Made by a program: the position numbers and the translations under genes. From the NCBI GenBank assembly GCA_006739055.1, contig AP019702.1:2383001-2447000 (forward strand): a stretch of DNA of 64,000 bases, read 5' to 3'. Source of the stretch: Allostella vacuolata (GTDB lineage: Bacteria; Pseudomonadota; Alphaproteobacteria; ATCC43930; Allostellaceae). This document shows positions 60,069 through 64,000 of this stretch, in pieces. Positions within the stretch are counted from its first letter, which is position 1. Each line of letters opens with the position of its first letter. Below the pieces are notes generated by a model. That model did no database searches, had not been told where the DNA came from, and saw nothing but the letters and a program-made list of their open reading frames with translations.

Positions 60069-62255
60069 ATGGGGATCGTCACCAAGCTGAGCCGCCGCAA
60101 GTTCCTGGTCGCCTCGGCGGTCGCCGGCGGCGGCATGGCCGTCGCCTGGAGCGTGCCCGCGGGCCTGCTCGAGGCCTTCGCCCAGACCACCATGCCGCAG
60201 CCGGCCGGCGCCCCGGCCGAGGTCGGCATCTGGGTGGTCATCCACCCCGACGACACCACGGTGGTCCGCATCGCCCGCTCCGAGATGGGGCAGGGCACCC
60301 TGACCGGCCTGGCCCAGCTCGTCGCCGAGGACCTGGAGTGCGACTGGAGCAAGGTCCGGGCGGAATACATCCCGCCCGAGGTCAACCTCGCCAACAAGCG
60401 CGCCTGGGGCGATATGTCGACGGGCGGCAGCCGCGGCATCCGCACCTCGGTCGACTATGTCCGCAAGGGCGGGGCGGCCGCGCGCATGATGCTGGTCCAG
60501 GCCGCCGCCGGGCGCTGGAGCGTGCCTGCCGCGGAATGCACCGCCGCCAACAGCGTCGTCACCCACAAGGCGAGCGGGCGCAGCCTGCGCTACGGCGAGC
60601 TGGCGGAGGCCGCCTCCAAGCTGGAGGTGCCGAAGGACATCCCGCTCAAGGACCAGAAGGACTGGAAGATCATCGGCCAGGGCGTGAAGCGCCTCGACAC
60701 CGTCGAGAAGCTGAACGGCAGCCAGATCTACGCGATCGACGTCCGGCTGCCGGACATGCTGAACGCGGCCATCGCCCAGTGCCCGGTCTTCGGCGGCAAG
60801 CTGGTCGGCTTCGACGCCGACAAGATCAACGGCATGAAGGGCGTCCGCCATGTCCTGAAGGTCGATGACGTGACCGTGGCGGTGGTCGCCGACACCTGGT
60901 GGCAGGCCAAGACCGCGCTCGACGCCCTGCCCATCCAGTGGGACGAGGGGCCGAACGCCAACGTCACCAGCGCCAGCATCGCGGAATTCCTGAAGGAAGG
61001 GCTCGACGCCAAGGAGGCGGCGGTCGGCCACAGGATCGGCGACGCCCCGGCGGCCATCGCCGGCGCCGCCAAGAAGATCGAGGCAGTCTACGGCACGCCC
61101 TTCCTCAACCACGCCACGCTGGAGCCGATGAACTGCACGGCCAAGGTGTCGGAGGAGGGGGTCGAGATCTGGGTCGCGAGCCAGAACGGCGATGCCTCCC
61201 TGGCGGCGGCGGCCGAGGCGGGCGGGGTGCCGCTGTCCAAGGTCAAGGTCAACAAGCTGCACCTGGGCGGCGGCTTCGGCCGGCGCGGCTTCCAGGACTA
61301 CACGCGCCAGGCGGTGCTGATCGCCAAGCAGGTCCCCGGCCGGCCGGTCAAGATGATCTGGTCGCGCGAGGAGGACATGCAGCACGGCTTCTACCGCCCG
61401 ATCACCCAGGCCAAGCTGGTGGGCGGACTGGATGCCGAGGGCAACCTGGTCGGGCTGCATTTCCGCCTGTCCGGCCAATCGATCCTGGCGTCGGTGGCGC
61501 CGTCGCGGGTCGTCAACGGCCTCGACCGGCTGCACTTCCAGGGGCTGCTCGACGACGAGTTCGGCTACATGGCGATCCCCAACCTGCTGATCGACCACGC
61601 CATGCGCAACACGCATGTGCCGGTCGGCTTCTGGCGCGGGGTCAATCACAACCAGAACGCCGTCTACCTGGAATGCTTCATCGACGAGCTGGCCCATGCG
61701 GCGGGCAAGGACCCGCTGGAGTTCCGCCGCAAGCTGCTGGCCAAGAACCCCAAGCACCTGGCGGTGCTGGAGGCGGCGGCCAAGAAGGCCGAATACGACA
61801 AGCCGCTGCCGGCCGGAATCTTCCGCGGCATCTGCCAGAACTACGGCTTCGGCAGCTACACCGCGGCGGTGGCCGAGGTCTCGGTGACCGACGGCAAGCT
61901 GAAGATGCATCGCATCGTGGCCGCGACCGACTGCGGCCATGCGCTCAACCCCGACCAGATCGCGGCCCAGGTCGAGGGCTCGTTCGTCTATGGCCTGAGC
62001 GCGCTCCTGTTCAGCGAGAACACGGTCGACAAGGGGCGCATCGTCGAGGGCAACTTCGACACCTACGAGGTCATGCTGATGGAGCAGATGCCGAAGGTGG
62101 AGACGGTCATCGTCCCCTCCGGCGGCTTCTGGGGCGGCGTCGGCGAGCCGACCATCGCGGTGGCGGCGCCGGCGGTGCTGAACGCCATCTTCGCGGCGAC
62201 GGGCAAGCGCGTCCGCACGCTGCCGCTGAAGCACCACGACCTGAAGACCGCGTGA
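60069..62255 (+). CDS. iorB: isoquinoline 1-oxidoreductase beta subunit-like molybdoenzyme
   Basis: A 728-residue Mo-hydroxylase large subunit. A Tat signal (SRRKFLVASAVAGGG) leads to the periplasm. Family segments include RIARSEMGQGTLTGLAQLVAEDL, HLGGGFGRRGFQDYTRQAV (residues ~400), GFWRGVNHNQNAVYLECFIDELA and the C-terminal VPSGGFWGGVGEPTIAV with the Glu of the active site. The substrate is a small aldehyde or heteroaromatic ring. Together with the small cytochrome that overlaps its stop, it could pass electrons to a cytochrome c. Confidence 0.92.
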   Translation: MGIVTKLSRRKFLVASAVAGGGMAVAWSVPAGLLEAFAQTTMPQPAGAPAEVGIWVVIHPDDTTVVRIARSEMGQGTLTGLAQLVAEDLECDWSKVRAEYIPPEVNLANKRAWGDMSTGGSRGIRTSVDYVRKGGAAARMMLVQAAAGRWSVPAAECTAANSVVTHKASGRSLRYGELAEAASKLEVPKDIPLKDQKDWKIIGQGVKRLDTVEKLNGSQIYAIDVRLPDMLNAAIAQCPVFGGKLVGFDADKINGMKGVRHVLKVDDVTVAVVADTWWQAKTALDALPIQWDEGPNANVTSASIAEFLKEGLDAKEAAVGHRIGDAPAAIAGAAKKIEAVYGTPFLNHATLEPMNCTAKVSEEGVEIWVASQNGDASLAAAAEAGGVPLSKVKVNKLHLGGGFGRRGFQDYTRQAVLIAKQVPGRPVKMIWSREEDMQHGFYRPITQAKLVGGLDAEGNLVGLHFRLSGQSILASVAPSRVVNGLDRLHFQGLLDDEFGYMAIPNLLIDHAMRNTHVPVGFWRGVNHNQNAVYLECFIDELAHAAGKDPLEFRRKLLAKNPKHLAVLEAAAKKAEYDKPLPAGIFRGICQNYGFGSYTAAVAEVSVTDGKLKMHRIVAATDCGHALNPDQIAAQVEGSFVYGLSALLFSENTVDKGRIVEGNFDTYEVMLMEQMPKVETVIVPSGGFWGGVGEPTIAVAAPAVLNAIFAATGKRVRTLPLKHHDLKTA

Positions 62256-62554
62256 CGGGCCGGCTTCCGCGGACGGTCCTGGCGGTGCTGGCGCTGGGGG
62301 GCCTCGTTCCCCCGGCGTCGGCCGCCGGCCCGCCGCCGGGGGCGACCAGCTGTTCCGGCTGCCATGCGCCCGCGGGCCGGGTGGCCGCCCCCAGCATCCC
62401 GCCCATCAACGGCCTGCCGGCCGCCGACCTGGTGCGGGCGATGGAAGCCTTTCGGACCGGCGGCCAGCCGGCGACGGTGATGGACCGCATCGCCCGGGGC
62501 TTCACCGCCGACGAGACCAGGGCGATCGCCCAATGGCTGGAGGCGCTGCGATGA
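62252..62554 (+). CDS. small cytochrome c
   Basis: A 100-residue exported cytochrome: signal peptide to ~25, then haem motif CSGCH (C34, C37, H38); the axial Met is probably in the VRAMEAFRTG region. The GTG start overlaps the iorB stop (GTGA), and its own stop overlaps the flavoprotein start (ATGA). It thus can be the electron acceptor of IorAB or, more likely, the FccA-like partner of the sulfide dehydrogenase flavoprotein downstream. Confidence 0.85.
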   Translation: MTGRLPRTVLAVLALGGLVPPASAAGPPPGATSCSGCHAPAGRVAAPSIPPINGLPAADLVRAMEAFRTGGQPATVMDRIARGFTADETRAIAQWLEALR

Positions 62555-63813
62555 CCGCGGTCCGACGACGGGCCGTGCTGGGCGGGATGCTGGCGACGCC
62601 CTTCCTGTCGCGTCTGGCGTCCGGACAGGCGGCCGGGCGCGTGGTGGTCGTGGGCGGCGGCTTCGCCGGGGCGACGGCGGCGCGCGCGTTGCGCCGGGCC
62701 GATCCCGCGCTCGCCGTGACGCTGGTCGAGGCGAGCCCGGCCTACCTCGCCTGCCCCTTCAGCAACGAGGTGATCGCCGGCCTGCGCGACATGGACGGCC
62801 AGCGCTTCGGCTATGACGGGCTGGCGGCGGACGGGGTGGCGGTGGTGCATGGCACCGCCCGGGCGGTCGATCCCGCCGCGCGGCGCGTCGAGTTGGCCGA
62901 CGGCACGGTCCTGCCCTACGACCGGCTGGTGATGGCGCCCGGCATCGACATCCGCTGGGACGGGCTCGACGGCTATGACGAGGCGGCGGCCCAGCGCATG
63001 CCGCATGCCTGGAAGGCGGGGGCCCAGACCCTGCTGCTGCGCCGCCAGCTGGAGGCGATGGAGGATGGCGGGCTGGTCGTGATGGCGGCCCCGGCCAACC
63101 CGTTCCGCTGCCCGCCCGGCCCCTACGAGCGGGCGAGCCTGATCGCCCACTACCTGAAGACGCGCAAGCCGCGCTCCAAGCTGCTGCTGCTCGATGCCAA
63201 GGACGCCTTCTCCAAGCAGCGCCTGTTCACCGATGCCTGGGCCCGGCTCTATCCCGGCATCCTCGAATGGGTGCCGCTGTCCCAGGGCGGCAAGACGGTC
63301 CGCGTCGATGCCGCGAACCTGACCTTGGAGACCGAGTTCGGCAGCCACACGGCCGCCGTCGCCAACGTCATCCCGCCGCAGAAGGCGGGTGCCATCGCCG
63401 CCGCCGCCGGGGTGGCGGACCGCACCGGCTGGTGTCCGATCGACCCGGTGACCTTCGAATCGCGCCTGCAACCGGGCATCCATGTCCTGGGCGATGCGGC
63501 GCTTGCCGGCGCCATGCCCAAGTCCGCCTTCGCCGCCAACGCCCAGGCCAAGGTCGCCGCCCTGGCGGTCGTGGCCATGCTGCGCGGCGAGGCGCCGACC
63601 GAGCCGCGCCTGGTCAACACCTGCTACAGCCTGGTCGGGCCCGGCTACGGCATCTCGATCGCCGGGGTCTACCGCCCGCGCAACGGGGTGCTGACCGATA
63701 TCGAGGGGGCGGGCGGGACCAGCCCCGCCGACGCCCCGCCGGAAATCCGCGAGCTCGAGGCCGATCATGCCGCGACCTGGTTCCGCACGATCACGGCCGA
63801 GACCTTCGGCTAG
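62551..63813 (+). CDS. fccB: sulfide dehydrogenase flavoprotein (FccB/SoxF-like)
   Basis: A 420-residue FAD protein of the flavocytochrome c sulfide dehydrogenase family. A Tat-like signal (RRRAVLGGML) precedes the FAD motif VVVVGGGFAGATAARAL (residues ~31-47). Cys in YLACPFSNEV and NTCYSLVGPGYG (near residue 358) are the two Cys expected to form the redox-active disulfide. It oxidises sulfide to sulfur or polysulfide in the periplasm and passes electrons to the cytochrome. It abuts soxX, indicating a sulfur-oxidation operon. Confidence 0.9.
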   Translation: MTAVRRRAVLGGMLATPFLSRLASGQAAGRVVVVGGGFAGATAARALRRADPALAVTLVEASPAYLACPFSNEVIAGLRDMDGQRFGYDGLAADGVAVVHGTARAVDPAARRVELADGTVLPYDRLVMAPGIDIRWDGLDGYDEAAAQRMPHAWKAGAQTLLLRRQLEAMEDGGLVVMAAPANPFRCPPGPYERASLIAHYLKTRKPRSKLLLLDAKDAFSKQRLFTDAWARLYPGILEWVPLSQGGKTVRVDAANLTLETEFGSHTAAVANVIPPQKAGAIAAAAGVADRTGWCPIDPVTFESRLQPGIHVLGDAALAGAMPKSAFAANAQAKVAALAVVAMLRGEAPTEPRLVNTCYSLVGPGYGISIAGVYRPRNGVLTDIEGAGGTSPADAPPEIRELEADHAATWFRTITAETFG

Positions 63814-64000
63814 GCTGGCGGTGGCGGTGCTGGCCATGCTGCTGTCGGCACCCATGCCGCGCGCGGCCGCTGCCGAGCCCGTGGTGCCGTTCCGCGCCGC
63901 GGGCGACGGCATCCCGGCGCCGCTCGCCGGGCTGGCCGGCGACCCGGCGCGGGGGCGGCGGATCGTCGCCGACCGCCAGGTCGGCACTTGCCTCCTGTGC
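63767..64000 (+). CDS. soxX: sulfur-oxidation cytochrome SoxX, partial (runs off window end)
   Basis: The first ~78 residues of a c-type cytochrome of the SoxAX complex. A probable signal peptide (ARLAVAVLAMLLSAPMPRAAAAEP) leads to the periplasm. The mature part contains GDPARGRRIVADRQVGTCLLC, where CLLC starts the SoxX haem motif (CxxCH, next base would supply His). In SoxAX, thiosulfate is attached to SoxYZ. The start overlaps the flavoprotein gene by 47 nt; a later GTG is an alternative start. The rest of the sox genes presumably follows beyond 64000. Confidence 0.8.
   Translation, partial: MPRPGSARSRPRPSARLAVAVLAMLLSAPMPRAAAAEPVVPFRAAGDGIPAPLAGLAGDPARGRRIVADRQVGTCLLC

Noticed and set aside
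1-64000. tRNA, rRNA, riboswitch or insertion-sequence genes
   Set aside because: No cloverleaf, conserved rRNA stretch, known riboswitch core or transposase motif was seen; a covariance-model search (tRNAscan-SE, Infernal) would be decisive.

Overview
The window is chromosomal DNA from a very GC-rich (about 70% by eye) alphaproteobacterium, probably of the Rhodospirillales/Stella type. The evidence is the gene content (imuA-imuB-dnaE2 mutasome, MlaFED-type ABC cluster, isoquinoline-oxidoreductase-type molybdoenzyme, sox/fcc sulfur genes) and an alphaproteobacterial SOS box of the form GTTC-N7-GTTC. The genus cannot be fixed from sequence alone. No rRNA, tRNA, prophage, insertion sequence or CRISPR array was recognised.

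Layout. 1-5.6 kb (minus): partial alpha/beta hydrolase, a palindromic repeat, a small exported protein, a CoxE-like VWA protein with its MoxR ATPase, and two tandem Bcr/CflA-type drug exporters. 5.7-10.7 kb (plus): a BenE-type transporter, then an operon for retrograde lipid transport (STAS-MlaE permease, MlaF ATPase, MlaD/MCE protein, outer-membrane lipoprotein). 10.7-14.2 kb (minus): small conserved protein, TAXI binding lipoprotein, FecR-domain protein and TPR/beta-barrel outer-membrane protein. Divergent from these is a CHASE2-adenylate cyclase gene (14.25-16.4 kb) that is cut in two by about 130 nt of Illumina Nextera adapter-derived sequence, an assembly artefact. 16.4-21.8 kb (plus): Crp/Fnr regulator, NAD-epimerase, SnoaL-like protein, HtrA-type protease, DUF72 protein, a conserved hypothetical and AlkB. 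22.0-24.4 kb: a large FG-GAP propeller/Ig-like/RTX exoprotein.

24.5-33.3 kb (minus): a membrane protein, two type II toxin-antitoxin modules (ParDE and a HigBA/RelE-type pair), then the SOS mutasome imuA-imuB-dnaE2 with a LexA box directly before imuA. A broken MbcA/ParS/Xre-type antitoxin remnant lies at 33.4 kb. 33.6-37.3 kb (minus): hydantoinase/oxoprolinase pair hyuA-hyuB. 37.5-41.5 kb (plus): a 1319-residue STAND-like P-loop ATPase ending in ten near-identical 46-residue TPR-like repeats, the best candidate here for an undescribed signalling or defence protein. 41.6-44.4 kb: a benzoylformate-decarboxylase-like TPP enzyme and an EamA exporter.

44.6-53.7 kb is a nitrogen/amine catabolic island: a DadA-type flavin oxidase and a TauD-type dioxygenase (divergent), then a five-gene minus-strand operon of type III glutamine synthetase, Rieske oxygenase and a polar amino-acid ABC transporter, divergent from a TetR regulator with two candidate operators between them. 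53.7-58.8 kb: zinc-ribbon protein, small lipoprotein, a second RTX protein and two convergent paralogous LuxR regulators. 59.0-64.0 kb: cytochrome c, an IorA/IorB molybdenum hydroxylase, a small cytochrome c with an FccB-type sulfide dehydrogenase flavoprotein, and the start of soxX, which opens a sulfur-oxidation cluster running off the window.

A roughly 100-bp dispersed palindromic element occurs three times (0.5, 30.8 and 44.5 kb); one copy sits inside the mutasome operon.
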